Source: Ignavibacteria bacterium | GTDB taxonomy: Bacteria > Bacteroidota > Ignavibacteria > Ignavibacteriales > SURF-24 | Direction: 5' to 3' | Assembly (NCBI GenBank): GCA_025612375.1 | Contig: JAAXKN010000019.1 | Coordinates: 21,099 to 85,098 of the forward strand | DNA: 64,000 nucleotides | Shown: piece by piece, positions 18,141 to 26,755 of the stretch | How the letters are laid out: every line of letters begins with the position of its first letter | How positions within the stretch are numbered: position 1 is the first letter of the stretch | Program-made: the position numbers and the translations under genes | Notes under the pieces: model-generated | Database searches by the model: none | What the model saw: only the letters and a program-made list of their open reading frames with translations | What the model was told of the DNA's origin: nothing

Positions 18141-19601
18141 ATGCTATCCAGTTCTTTGATTCGCGTTCTGCTCATAGAAGACGAGGATTTTGACGTCCGC
18201 AGGGTGCAAAATACAGTAAAACCGTTTGAGGAAAAGATCCATATTTCCAAAATTGTCTCAAACGGTAAAGATGCCCTTGAAATACTGCACGACAAAAGGG
18301 AAAAATATCACGTCGTTATTATGGATTTCCAGATAGCTGGCGGACTTATGGGGGAGGCCCTGATACAGAAGATCAAGGAGATTGACTCTTCAATCCAGAT
18401 CATTGTTATCACTAAAATGACAATTAACCTTACCGACTTTAACTTTGCAAATAAACTTCTGAAGGCCGGCGCCTTCTGGTACTGCACCAAATACCCGGGC
18501 GATATCGAGGAATATATCTACCAGCCTACTGACTTCGTTATCAGCATCTTTAATGCTTTTGAAAAGTGCCTCTTGGAAAGAGAAAGGGATAAATCCAACC
18601 TCAAACTAAAAAGAACCATTGAGGACATACTGGCACAGAAGAAAATTATAGGCGAATCCGTCTTAATGACCCGCCTTAAGGAAGACGTATTAAAATACTC
18701 GCAGAGCAACGTAAACATTCTCATCAAAGGGGCCTCCGGTACTGGAAAGGAGATCATTGCTTTTAACCTGCATTACAACAGCCCCCGCCGTTTTGAGAAC
18801 TTTGTGCCCATTAACTGCGGAAGCCTTCCTAATGACCTCATTGAAAGTGAACTTTTTGGCTATGAAAAAGGCGCCTTTACAGGGGCAGATAAGAAAAAAC
18901 CGGGACTCTTTGAAATTGCCAATAACGGTACGGTCTTTCTGGATGAAATAACAGAGCTCCCGCTTTCAGCCCAGGTGAAGCTTTTAAGGGTTATACAGGA
19001 AGGAGAGCTTGAAAAACTTGGCAGGACTGAAAAAATTAAGGTCAATGTGAGGATAATTGCCGCCACAAACCGTAATATTGAAGAAGAGGTGAGGGCTAAA
19101 CGCTTCAGGGAGGACCTTTACTACAGGCTGAACGTCGTCCCGATCTCTGTGCCCCCTCTCAAGCAGAGGAAAAGCGATATCCACCTTCTTATAGACCATT
19201 TTATGAATAAAATGAGTATTGATATGGGTAAGGAGAAGCCTCAAATTGACCAGAGCGCCTGGGAAATACTTATTGATTACGACTGGCCGGGAAATATACG
19301 TGAACTCATAAACGTTGTACAAAGATTTTTCTTCAGCGACGAAAAGATGATAACTTACCTCCAGGCAAAGCTTGTAATAGGAAGCTTCGACCTGCATGAG
19401 CAGTCTTCAGGAAGCCTTAATGGTATTGAATTCTTTACTGAAGGTGAGGTTATCCCCTTAAAGCAGATGGAAAAAATGGTGAGGGAGAAATATTTCATAT
19501 TTGTCAGGGAAAACTCCTCTTCTGATACAGAAGCGGCAAAAAAGCTGGGGCTGGCTCCCCCGAACTATTACAGGATGGCTAAAGAGCTCGGCCTGAAGTA
19601 G
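18141..19601 (+). CDS. NtrC-family sigma54-dependent response regulator
   Basis: A 486-residue three-domain activator. The receiver domain carries an acidic triad (Glu13, Asp14, Glu15), the phospho-acceptor Asp62 and Lys117. The AAA+ domain has Walker A GASGTGKE (197-204), the sigma54-contact loop GAFTGA (244-249), Walker B TVFLDE (264-269) and the AATNR sensor I motif. The Fis-type helix-turn-helix is at the C-terminus (AAKKLGLAPPNYYRMAKEL). An intact GAFTGA shows it should activate sigma54 promoters rather than act as a plain repressor. It ends the operon with the sugar-binding protein and kinase, 68 bp after the kinase gene. Likely targets are the adjacent GH125, GH2 and symporter promoters, judged from the shared dyads. 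Confidence 0.93.
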   Translation: MLSSSLIRVLLIEDEDFDVRRVQNTVKPFEEKIHISKIVSNGKDALEILHDKREKYHVVIMDFQIAGGLMGEALIQKIKEIDSSIQIIVITKMTINLTDFNFANKLLKAGAFWYCTKYPGDIEEYIYQPTDFVISIFNAFEKCLLERERDKSNLKLKRTIEDILAQKKIIGESVLMTRLKEDVLKYSQSNVNILIKGASGTGKEIIAFNLHYNSPRRFENFVPINCGSLPNDLIESELFGYEKGAFTGADKKKPGLFEIANNGTVFLDEITELPLSAQVKLLRVIQEGELEKLGRTEKIKVNVRIIAATNRNIEEEVRAKRFREDLYYRLNVVPISVPPLKQRKSDIHLLIDHFMNKMSIDMGKEKPQIDQSAWEILIDYDWPGNIRELINVVQRFFFSDEKMITYLQAKLVIGSFDLHEQSSGSLNGIEFFTEGEVIPLKQMEKMVREKYFIFVRENSSSDTEAAKKLGLAPPNYYRMAKELGLK

Positions 19602-19631
19602 CACCATCTGCAGGATACCAGTTTATTAGCT

Positions 19632-19655
19632 GCGGGAAAGGCTCCTTTCCTGCGG
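19632..19655 (+). terminator. Hairpin after the regulator operon
   Basis: GCGGGAAAG pairs with CTTTCCTGC (one G-T pair), followed by a short AT-rich stretch that is itself dyad copy 2. It lies 30 bp after the response regulator stop. Termination is plausible but the T-run is poor. Confidence 0.45.
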
Positions 19656-19656
19656 C

Positions 19657-19673
19657 ATTATTATTTTAATAAT
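19657..19673. promoter_or_regulatory. 17-bp dyad, copy 2 (candidate enhancer site)
   Basis: ATTATTATTTTAATAAT, identical in its 15-nt core to copy 1. It is about 93 bp upstream of the -24/-12 candidate of the GH2 gene. Confidence 0.5.
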
Positions 19674-19765
19674 TCCTTCGTTCCCCATTACCCCGTCAAA
19701 TACTCCCAAAATTGGAAAAGCCGCATTAATGCCTGAAATCTACTCTTTTATTCATTCAAATATTT

Positions 19766-19783
19766 CTGGTACTATTCTTGAAC
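19766..19783 (+). promoter_or_regulatory. Candidate sigma54 (-24/-12) promoter for the GH2 gene
   Basis: CTGGTACTATTCTTGAAC: CTGGTAC at -24, TTGA at -12, with GG and GA 10 nt apart. The predicted start near 19793 gives a leader of about 36 nt, close to that of the GH125 candidate. Confidence 0.5.
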
Positions 19784-19828
19784 AATGACACCCGGGACCT
19801 GACGGATTTATAAATTTTATCTGGAAAA

Positions 19829-22171
19829 ATGTTAATGAAAAAGATATGGCTGCTTTATTCTGCGGCATGCTTGTTTTTATCCCCTGCACAATTCACACTT
19901 GCACAGACAGCTACACTTGAAGCTACACTGTCCTTAAAAAAAATAGATGGCATTAGTATCCCGTTTCAGAACGAAATGCCCGTCCCCTCGTTCGAAAAGC
20001 AGGACCGCATGGTAATAAATCTTTCCGGAAACTGGAAAAAACAAAGATTCCAGGCCTCCGACTTCACAACGCTAAGTAAAAGAGATGCATCAGGTTATAA
20101 TAACCTTGTTTCCGAGGCTATGAACCGCTTTAAGGCGGACTTTGACGACAGCGCCTGGCCCGTTAAAAATATCCCGTCTGTTGAAAATACAATGAAACCT
20201 TACCCTAACGTGCCTGAAAACTACGAGGACGGGGTCTGGTACCGCTATAAGTTTACGGCTGGAGACTCACTGAAAGGAAAGTTTGTAAAACTCATCTTCC
20301 ATGCTGTAAATTATGTGGCCGACGTCTGGCTTAACGGCAGTTACCTGGGTTACCATGAGGGAGGCTATACCCCCTTTGCATTCGATGTTACTTCAAAACT
20401 CCTCATGGGAGGGGAAAATACAATTGCCGTAAGGGTGGATAACCCCGCCTGGGGTACAAGAAACGATATAGTCCCGTTTTATAAAGTCGACTGGTTTAAT
20501 TATACGGGAATTATCGGCGACGTGTACCTGGAAGCCACAAACCCGGTAACCATCATGAGAGGCGACGTGCTCCCGCTGGACGTAAACGGGAACATTCAGG
20601 CCACAGTTACTCTATTTAATAAAGATACGCTTGATAAAAACATCAGCCTTTCGCTTGACATTTTTAATGCCCAGGTAAATGAAGCAAACGTTGCAAGCGA
20701 AAAGGCAAAAGACCTCGTGGGAGCACTGGTTGAGGCCGCGGGAGCATCCGCTTCCCAAATTCTAATCCCCGGAGATTCGGCAAAGGTCTTCCGTACCACG
20801 CTGAATATTGCGAGCCCAAGGCTCTGGAGCCCGAAAGAGCCGAACCTGTATATACTGAAAGTTACATTAAAGGATAAAGACAAAATAGTTGACGAGTTTT
20901 ACACACAGTTCGGCATCAGAACCGTTCAGACTGCGGGAAGTAAACTCCTCTTGAACGGCAAAACTGCATTCTTTACCGGCGTTGCCCGCCACGAGGATCA
21001 CCCTCAGTACGGCCGGAGCATACCCAAAAACATAATTTATTCCGATATGCTGAAGGTAAAAGGCGTAAATGCAAACATGCTCCGTACGGCACACTACCCC
21101 AATAACCTTTATACATACCTTATCTCTGACCGCCTTGGTATAAGCATAGTAGAGGAAATCCCGGTATGGTGGTTCGATACCCCTACGGACTGGTATAATC
21201 AGAACAGCTTAAGACATATCCATGAACAGATGTTCAGGGAAATGGTCTTTAAGGACTTTAACCGCCCTTCAATTTTATTCTGGAGCACTTCAAACGAATC
21301 CAAGGACGTCGACGGACGCAAACTCTTTGAACTCAGGATAAAACAGGAAAAAAATAATTTGTACCCCGACGGAAGGCTTATTACACAGTCTGCTGCGGCA
21401 GACCGCCCGGGCCCCGGGGACCCCTCGCAGGCACCGTGCGACATTGCGGGCTGGACTATGTACTTTGGTATTTTCCACGGGAGCACGTATTACGACGGGA
21501 CACTGAACTTCCTTAATAACGCAAAGATAAGCTTCCCTAATAAACCTATACTGGATACGGAGTTCGGATACTGGTCGGGTGAATCGGGCTACAGCACCAG
21601 CACGCAGGTGACGGTCTTTAATGAAACTTTCAGGGCATTTAAGGAGCACGCTTCTCTGAAATCTGACGGGACAGTTAACCCTGACGGATCGCTTGCCGGC
21701 GTTACATGGTGGTGCATCTTTGACTGGTATTCCTGCCAGCAGATCTCGAGTAACGGCTTCCAGAGCATGGGGCTTTACTCAATGGACCGCCAGACCGCTA
21801 AACCGGTCGCAGCTACGCTTAAAAATGCTTATGCTCCTTACTTTAATTTGGGCGGAACTGCAACTGGCGTCGAAAATAGAAATGGGAGCACTGAGGAAGT
21901 CCGGAACTACAGCCTGGAGCAGAACTACCCGAACCCGTTTAATCCTGAAACCGTAATTTCTTTCCATGTGCCCTTTACCTCAAGAGTCCGCCTTAAACTC
22001 TTCGATTCACTGGGACGCGAAATTGCCACACTTTTAGATGAAGAAAAGGCCGGAGGCTCCTATAGCATAAAACTCAGCTCATATGCGCTTGGGCTTTCCA
22101 GCGGCGTTTATTTCTACCGCCTGGATTCTGGCGGCTTTGTTAAAACCTGCAAGATGTTACTCCTTAAATAG
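19829..22171 (+). CDS. GH2 beta-galactosidase/beta-mannosidase-type enzyme with T9SS sorting domain
   Basis: A 780-residue exported GH2 enzyme. It has a Sec signal to about residue 26, a jelly-roll sugar-binding domain (WYRYKF, FHAVNYVADVWLNGSYLGYHEGGY), an immunoglobulin-like domain and a (beta/alpha)8 barrel. The barrel holds acid/base Glu490 in RPSILFWSTSNES and nucleophile Glu578 in LDTEFGYWSG. The C-terminal about 80 residues are a T9SS sorting domain (NYPNPFNPETVISF through GVYFYRL to KMLLLK), so it should be surface-attached or secreted. Substrate within GH2 (beta-galactoside, glucuronide or mannoside) cannot be fixed. It is the first gene after the sensor operon and has its own dyad and -24/-12 candidate. 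The start may be ATG 19829 or 19835. Confidence 0.88.
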   Translation: MLMKKIWLLYSAACLFLSPAQFTLAQTATLEATLSLKKIDGISIPFQNEMPVPSFEKQDRMVINLSGNWKKQRFQASDFTTLSKRDASGYNNLVSEAMNRFKADFDDSAWPVKNIPSVENTMKPYPNVPENYEDGVWYRYKFTAGDSLKGKFVKLIFHAVNYVADVWLNGSYLGYHEGGYTPFAFDVTSKLLMGGENTIAVRVDNPAWGTRNDIVPFYKVDWFNYTGIIGDVYLEATNPVTIMRGDVLPLDVNGNIQATVTLFNKDTLDKNISLSLDIFNAQVNEANVASEKAKDLVGALVEAAGASASQILIPGDSAKVFRTTLNIASPRLWSPKEPNLYILKVTLKDKDKIVDEFYTQFGIRTVQTAGSKLLLNGKTAFFTGVARHEDHPQYGRSIPKNIIYSDMLKVKGVNANMLRTAHYPNNLYTYLISDRLGISIVEEIPVWWFDTPTDWYNQNSLRHIHEQMFREMVFKDFNRPSILFWSTSNESKDVDGRKLFELRIKQEKNNLYPDGRLITQSAAADRPGPGDPSQAPCDIAGWTMYFGIFHGSTYYDGTLNFLNNAKISFPNKPILDTEFGYWSGESGYSTSTQVTVFNETFRAFKEHASLKSDGTVNPDGSLAGVTWWCIFDWYSCQQISSNGFQSMGLYSMDRQTAKPVAATLKNAYAPYFNLGGTATGVENRNGSTEEVRNYSLEQNYPNPFNPETVISFHVPFTSRVRLKLFDSLGREIATLLDEEKAGGSYSIKLSSYALGLSSGVYFYRLDSGGFVKTCKMLLLK

Positions 22172-22184
22172 GCCTCACAGAGAA

Positions 22185-22216
22185 CTCCCGGGGGCAGAAG
22201 CTCTGCCTCCGGGGAG
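22185..22216 (+). terminator. GC-rich hairpin after the GH2 gene
   Basis: CTCCCGGGGGCAGA pairs almost perfectly with TCTGCCTCCGGGGAG around AGC, 14 bp after the stop. There is no T-run, so it may act mainly as an mRNA 3'-end stabiliser. Confidence 0.5.
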
Positions 22217-22221
22217 GCCTG

Positions 22222-22260
22222 ATTATTAAAATAATAAGCCTAAATTATTATTTTAATAAT
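22222..22260. promoter_or_regulatory. Two 17-bp dyads, copies 3 and 4 (candidate tandem enhancer)
   Basis: ATTATTAAAATAATAAG (22222-22238, reverse orientation) and ATTATTATTTTAATAAT (22244-22260). Their centres are 22 bp apart, about two helical turns, so both face the same side of the DNA. They lie about 73-110 bp upstream of the symporter -24/-12 candidate. Confidence 0.55.
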
Positions 22261-22332
22261 TAAAACCACTCCCCTTTTATCCCCTTACTCCTAAATTCCT
22301 TTTAATTCATGGCATTAGTACCCCTTTTTTCT

Positions 22333-22350
22333 CTGGCATTGTTTATGAGA
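22333..22350 (+). promoter_or_regulatory. Candidate sigma54 (-24/-12) promoter for the symporter gene
   Basis: CTGGCATTGTTTATGAGA has CTGGCAT at -24 and ATGA at -12, with GG and GA 10 nt apart. The predicted start is near 22360, which leaves a leader of only about 6 nt (TTG start) or 18 nt (GTG start). Confidence 0.45.
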
Positions 22351-22365
22351 AGACAAACATAATAA

Positions 22366-24012
22366 TTGTGGGATATTGTGTTTAGCAGTTTTACTTTACT
22401 TGATGGCATAATACTGGTCGCCTACTTAATTGTAGTTTTAAGTTTTGGCTTCTATTACTCGCGCAGGCAGGCGAAAAATCCTTCGGATTATTTCCTCTCT
22501 GGAAGATCTATGGGCTGGATTACAGTAGGTATGTCAATTTTTGCCACAAACATTTCGAGCGAACATTTTATCGGTCTGGCTGGTTCAGGTGCCGCAAGGG
22601 GCCTGGCTGTCGGACAGTTTGAAATAATGGCTATTTTCATCCTTCTTATTCTGGGTTGGTTCATTTCACCGGTCTACATAAAATCGGGTGTAAACACAAT
22701 GCCGGAATTCCTGGAGAAGCGTTTTGACAAAAGAAGCCGTAAATTTTTTGCCGCCTTATCTATAATATTATATATATTCACAAAAATATCGGTCACACTT
22801 TTTGCCGGCGGCATCCTGTTCTACAAGATTTTCGGAATTAACATATATGCCTCGGCCATAATAATTGTGCTTATTACGGGTATTTACAGCGTAATCGGCG
22901 GCGCTACGGCTGTAATGAAAAACCACATATTCCAGACCGTTATGCTGATACTGGGCGCCGTAATGCTCACGGTCTTCGGCCTTATGGAAGTCGGCGGTTT
23001 TCATGGCCTCCAGCAGAAGCTGCCGGGAAACTATTTCAGCCTCTTTAAGCCTATGAGCGACCCGGATTTCCCCTGGACGGGTATTATATTCGGAGCCCCG
23101 ATAGTTGCATTCTGGTATTGGTGTACAGACCAGTACATCGTTCAGCGTGTTCTATCCTCCAAAAGCATCGAAGATGCAAGACGCGGCTCAATCCTGGCTG
23201 CATGCTTTAAGATTACCCCGATTTTTATTTTAGTTCTGCCCGGACTTATTGCCGTAGCCCTCTTTCCTGAAATTAACGGCGACGACGCCTACCCGACACT
23301 CCTTGCAAGCAATATACTTCCTATGGGAATCAAAGGCTTTGTCCTTGCCGGACTTCTTTCGGCTATAATGTCCTCTCTTGCAAGTGTTTTTAACGTTACG
23401 GCTACCATTTTTACAAACGATTTTTACAGGACCAGGCATCCCGAGGCCTCAGACAGAAAACTCGTCCTTGTAGGGCGCCTCTCTACCATGGTTACAATTG
23501 TAGCTGCAATACTCTGCGTCCCGCTTGTCAGGGTTATTAACTCACAGGTTTACCTCTATCTCCAGAACATACAGTCCCTTGTTGCACCTCCTGTTACGGC
23601 TGTATTCCTGGCAGGCATACTGAGCCGCAAGGTTACTGCAAGAGGAGCACTTTGGACACTCATAATCGGAGAAATGATAGGAATGAGTAAACTCGTGCTC
23701 GATATGATGATTTCAATGGATATGGTTCATAATACATTCCTTCTTGGCATTGCACAGATAAGCTTCCTGCATTTTACTATCATGCTCTTCATTGTCTGTG
23801 TGTTTGTAATTGTTCTTGTCAGCTATATCCCGGAGGACGCTGAGATGCCGGGAATAAACAAAGTCTCTTACTATTTCTCGGACAGCATTAAGAATGTTAA
23901 TTACGATGGTTCCCAGACTGGCGCTCTTGCAGGCAACAGGATAAACCTGATGTTCTCGCTCGTCATCTTGATTGTCGTTTTCATCTTCAGCTTCTGGGGG
24001 ATTTTCTTTTGA
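22366..24012 (+). CDS. Sodium/sugar symporter, SSS family (SglT-like)
   Basis: A 548-residue inner-membrane protein with the solute:sodium symporter fold, about 14 helices. Visible signatures: SFGFYYSRRQAKNPSDYFLSG and SMGWITVGMSIFATNISSEHFIG near the N-terminus, then FWYWCTDQYIVQRVLSSKS, which is typical of SglT and human SGLT relatives. It probably imports glucose, galactose or a related monosaccharide released by the GH2 enzyme. The open frame begins with TTG at 22366; GTG at 22378 would give MFSSFTLLDGIILVAYL, a more usual SSS start. The calls of family and topology are secure; the sugar is inferred. Confidence 0.88.
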   Translation: MWDIVFSSFTLLDGIILVAYLIVVLSFGFYYSRRQAKNPSDYFLSGRSMGWITVGMSIFATNISSEHFIGLAGSGAARGLAVGQFEIMAIFILLILGWFISPVYIKSGVNTMPEFLEKRFDKRSRKFFAALSIILYIFTKISVTLFAGGILFYKIFGINIYASAIIIVLITGIYSVIGGATAVMKNHIFQTVMLILGAVMLTVFGLMEVGGFHGLQQKLPGNYFSLFKPMSDPDFPWTGIIFGAPIVAFWYWCTDQYIVQRVLSSKSIEDARRGSILAACFKITPIFILVLPGLIAVALFPEINGDDAYPTLLASNILPMGIKGFVLAGLLSAIMSSLASVFNVTATIFTNDFYRTRHPEASDRKLVLVGRLSTMVTIVAAILCVPLVRVINSQVYLYLQNIQSLVAPPVTAVFLAGILSRKVTARGALWTLIIGEMIGMSKLVLDMMISMDMVHNTFLLGIAQISFLHFTIMLFIVCVFVIVLVSYIPEDAEMPGINKVSYYFSDSIKNVNYDGSQTGALAGNRINLMFSLVILIVVFIFSFWGIFF

Positions 24013-24081
24013 TCAATAAATAAGATGTTCTTTAGGTTAACTCATAATTCATTATTTCAAAACAAGGAGAGGTAAAGTGCT

Positions 24082-26619
24082 ATGAAAAAGCATTTTTTAC
24101 GTTTATTTATTCTCTTGTCCCTTGCCTGTCCCTTTACACTAAAGGCGCAGGTATTTGTTATCGATAACTTCGATAACGCCATCAAGGACTCGCTTTATAT
24201 TAACAATATCGAAAGCGGTTCCACGATGACACAGGCGCTTAGTACTACTGACAAACATGGCGGTACAGCGGCACTTGATTTCAAGGCTACTGTTGCCAAC
24301 CTTCATACCTGGGGAAGTTATGCCCAGTTGATCCGCGCCAGAAAACCGGGTGCACCGTTCTTTAACTTCCAGGGCAGCGACTCTCTCAGCCTCTGGATCA
24401 AGGTTGTTAAAGCTCCAACTCATCCTGAAAGCGTCGTCTTCAGAATCCACCTGGGCGACAGACAGGACACAACCGGCAACTTGGAAGAATATGTGTATGA
24501 AAATGCAACAATTTTAGATGCTGCCAGCGGCTGGGTTAACCTGAAAGTGCCACTAAAAGAAATTGACAGTAAGGAAAGAACAGTAGCTCCTGGCGACTCA
24601 GGATTTGTTATCATTCCATCCAGCTGGAATCCTCCTCCGATTAACGACGGGAAGCTCGATCTTACTCATATATCACAGTACAATATTTCTTTTATTACTT
24701 CCGGCGCAATTGAAGATTCAATTGAAGTATTATATGATGATTTTGAACGCTCGGGCCTCAAACCTATTCCTTTTGTCGCCTTTAACGGCAAGGTTGTCAG
24801 CGGCGATATGACAATGGGTGCCTGGGGTAACAGTACCTCGGCTGTAGTTGACCCCGAGGGCGGCTCAGTGGCAGGAAAGGCTGCCATTAAATGGACACTC
24901 GATCCTCAGACCTGGGATAATGGCGCTCACGGCTGGTGCGGCATTTATTTCGATTTCTCCGAAAGAAATATGGGCGGAAACTGGAAATATGTCGACACAA
25001 TGAAATTAAGAGTAAAAATCCCGGCTGAATATAATGATGACCTGAGAATTCAGTTCGACGACGCAGCTAAGGGCAACATCAAATATGTCTTTAAGAAAGC
25101 TGATTACAATTGGGATGGCACCTGGAAAACATTGAAAATGCCATTACAGGGCGGAGCTCATGATGGCTCAGCTACAACATTTGATTCTACAAGGGTCAAT
25201 AAATTTGAAATTATTGATGAAACAGGATCTGTAAAACCATGTGTTATTTATGTTGAAGACGTCTGGATGGGCAACCCTTCATTTGACGTAATTGCACCTG
25301 AGGCTCCCAAGGACCTCCAGGCTACAACTTCTACAGATTATACTAATATTATCGGCTGGACAGATGTTCCGGGCGAAGCAAATGAAACATACAATGTTTA
25401 CTGCAGCTTAAAACCGATAACAGATGTAACTTCTTACGGCGTTGAACTCGTTAAAGGTAAAATTCCTCACGGAACAGGTACCGTTACTCACCTCCTGCGT
25501 ACCCCGCTCGAAGATGGCAGTGTCAGCTATTATTATGCTGTTACTTGTACAGATGCCAGCGGCAACGTAAGCAAGATTGCTTCAACTGCAAGTGCAACTT
25601 CAAACAGTGCAAAAGGCGTTCCGACTATCGCTCTTGGAACCCCGGTCGACTTTAAGGCTGATGGTAAGATTACTGAGTTCACTAATCTCTTTACTACTCT
25701 CGGCTATAAGCCGATCAGCATAAAGAAAACTGAAGGTACCGGCTTTGTTCCTGCTAACCAGAAATGGGATAGCGATGCCGATATTTCTGCCAAGGTTTAT
25801 ATGGCAATGGACGACAATAACCTCTACATAGCTTTTGACGTTACTGACGACTATGTCGATGGCATGACAGCTGCTGATACTTATAAGAGAGATTGCCCGG
25901 ATCTTTTTATCGGTCTTTATGACTTCCGCGGTGCTGCTCATACGGCATTCGGCAGAGGCGTTACACCTGACTACCAGATCAGATTTAACCAGACCAAGAT
26001 CAGATTCGATAATCCAACCTTAGACAGCCTTTACGCTCCAGGTGAAAATTACTACTGGGCAGAAAAAACAGCAGGCGGCGGCTATATAGTTGAAGCTAAG
26101 ATTCCTTTTACTGAAATACAGACAAGACGCCATACAGTTTCGGGCGCAGATTCATTGTTCAAGCCGGTCGAAGGCATGAAAATTCCAATCGACTTCGCTT
26201 TGAATGATGCAGACGCTACAGGCGAAAGAGAAGGTATCCTTACCTATTCTCCAAACAACGAAGACAAATCATACCAGGATGTTACAAGATGGATTTATAC
26301 CTGGGTTGGCAAGAAATCAGTTGTCGGCGTTGAAAATGAAAAGAATACAACCGTTAAATCTTATTCATTATCACAGAACTATCCTAATCCGTTCAACCCG
26401 TCAACTACTATCAGGTATTCAATTCCTCAGGCAGGAAGGGTTACTCTGAAAGTATTTAACGTCCTCGGTAAGGAAATCTCAACTCTGGTTAACGAAGAAA
26501 AGAACCAGGGCAGCTATGAAGTTAAATTCGACGCTTCACAGCTCGCCAGCGGTATCTACTTCTACCAGATCGAAAGCGGCTCGTTCAGACAGGTTAATAA
26601 AATGTTACTGCTTAAGTAA
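24082..26619 (+). CDS. Multi-domain glycan-binding surface protein with T9SS sorting domain
   Basis: An 845-residue exported protein with no catalytic domain that I can recognise. After the signal (to about 23) come two beta-sandwich modules resembling CBM11/CIA30-like folds (about 25-215 and 225-395, each with a SLSLWIKV or TMKLRVKI strand and a WKTLKMPL-like strand). A fibronectin-III domain follows (about 405-500, APKDLQATTSTD), then a CBM9/DOMON-like sugar-binding domain (about 510-745, AMDDNNLYIAFDVTDDYV). A T9SS sorting domain ends it (NYPNPFNPSTTIRYSI to KMLLLK). It likely captures polysaccharide at the surface for the TonB receptor encoded next. SD: AAGGAGAGG. Confidence 0.78.
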   Translation: MKKHFLRLFILLSLACPFTLKAQVFVIDNFDNAIKDSLYINNIESGSTMTQALSTTDKHGGTAALDFKATVANLHTWGSYAQLIRARKPGAPFFNFQGSDSLSLWIKVVKAPTHPESVVFRIHLGDRQDTTGNLEEYVYENATILDAASGWVNLKVPLKEIDSKERTVAPGDSGFVIIPSSWNPPPINDGKLDLTHISQYNISFITSGAIEDSIEVLYDDFERSGLKPIPFVAFNGKVVSGDMTMGAWGNSTSAVVDPEGGSVAGKAAIKWTLDPQTWDNGAHGWCGIYFDFSERNMGGNWKYVDTMKLRVKIPAEYNDDLRIQFDDAAKGNIKYVFKKADYNWDGTWKTLKMPLQGGAHDGSATTFDSTRVNKFEIIDETGSVKPCVIYVEDVWMGNPSFDVIAPEAPKDLQATTSTDYTNIIGWTDVPGEANETYNVYCSLKPITDVTSYGVELVKGKIPHGTGTVTHLLRTPLEDGSVSYYYAVTCTDASGNVSKIASTASATSNSAKGVPTIALGTPVDFKADGKITEFTNLFTTLGYKPISIKKTEGTGFVPANQKWDSDADISAKVYMAMDDNNLYIAFDVTDDYVDGMTAADTYKRDCPDLFIGLYDFRGAAHTAFGRGVTPDYQIRFNQTKIRFDNPTLDSLYAPGENYYWAEKTAGGGYIVEAKIPFTEIQTRRHTVSGADSLFKPVEGMKIPIDFALNDADATGEREGILTYSPNNEDKSYQDVTRWIYTWVGKKSVVGVENEKNTTVKSYSLSQNYPNPFNPSTTIRYSIPQAGRVTLKVFNVLGKEISTLVNEEKNQGSYEVKFDASQLASGIYFYQIESGSFRQVNKMLLLK

Positions 26620-26642
26620 CAGTTTCACGTAATCACTCGGGC

Positions 26643-26675
26643 GGCGCAGGCCCAAAAGACCTGCGCCCCTTTTTT
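26643..26675 (+). terminator. Rho-independent terminator
   Basis: GGCGCAGG (26643-26650) pairs with CCTGCGCC (26660-26667), followed by CCTTTTTTC. It lies 24 bp after the glycan-binding protein stop, so the TonB receptor gene beyond is expressed at a different level or from its own promoter. Confidence 0.85.
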
Positions 26676-26755
26676 CAATCACAGCAGAAATACAAATGAA
26701 TTTTAGAGTAAACCACAATTATGATTGTGCAAAAATGCTTGGGGAGGTTAAGAAT

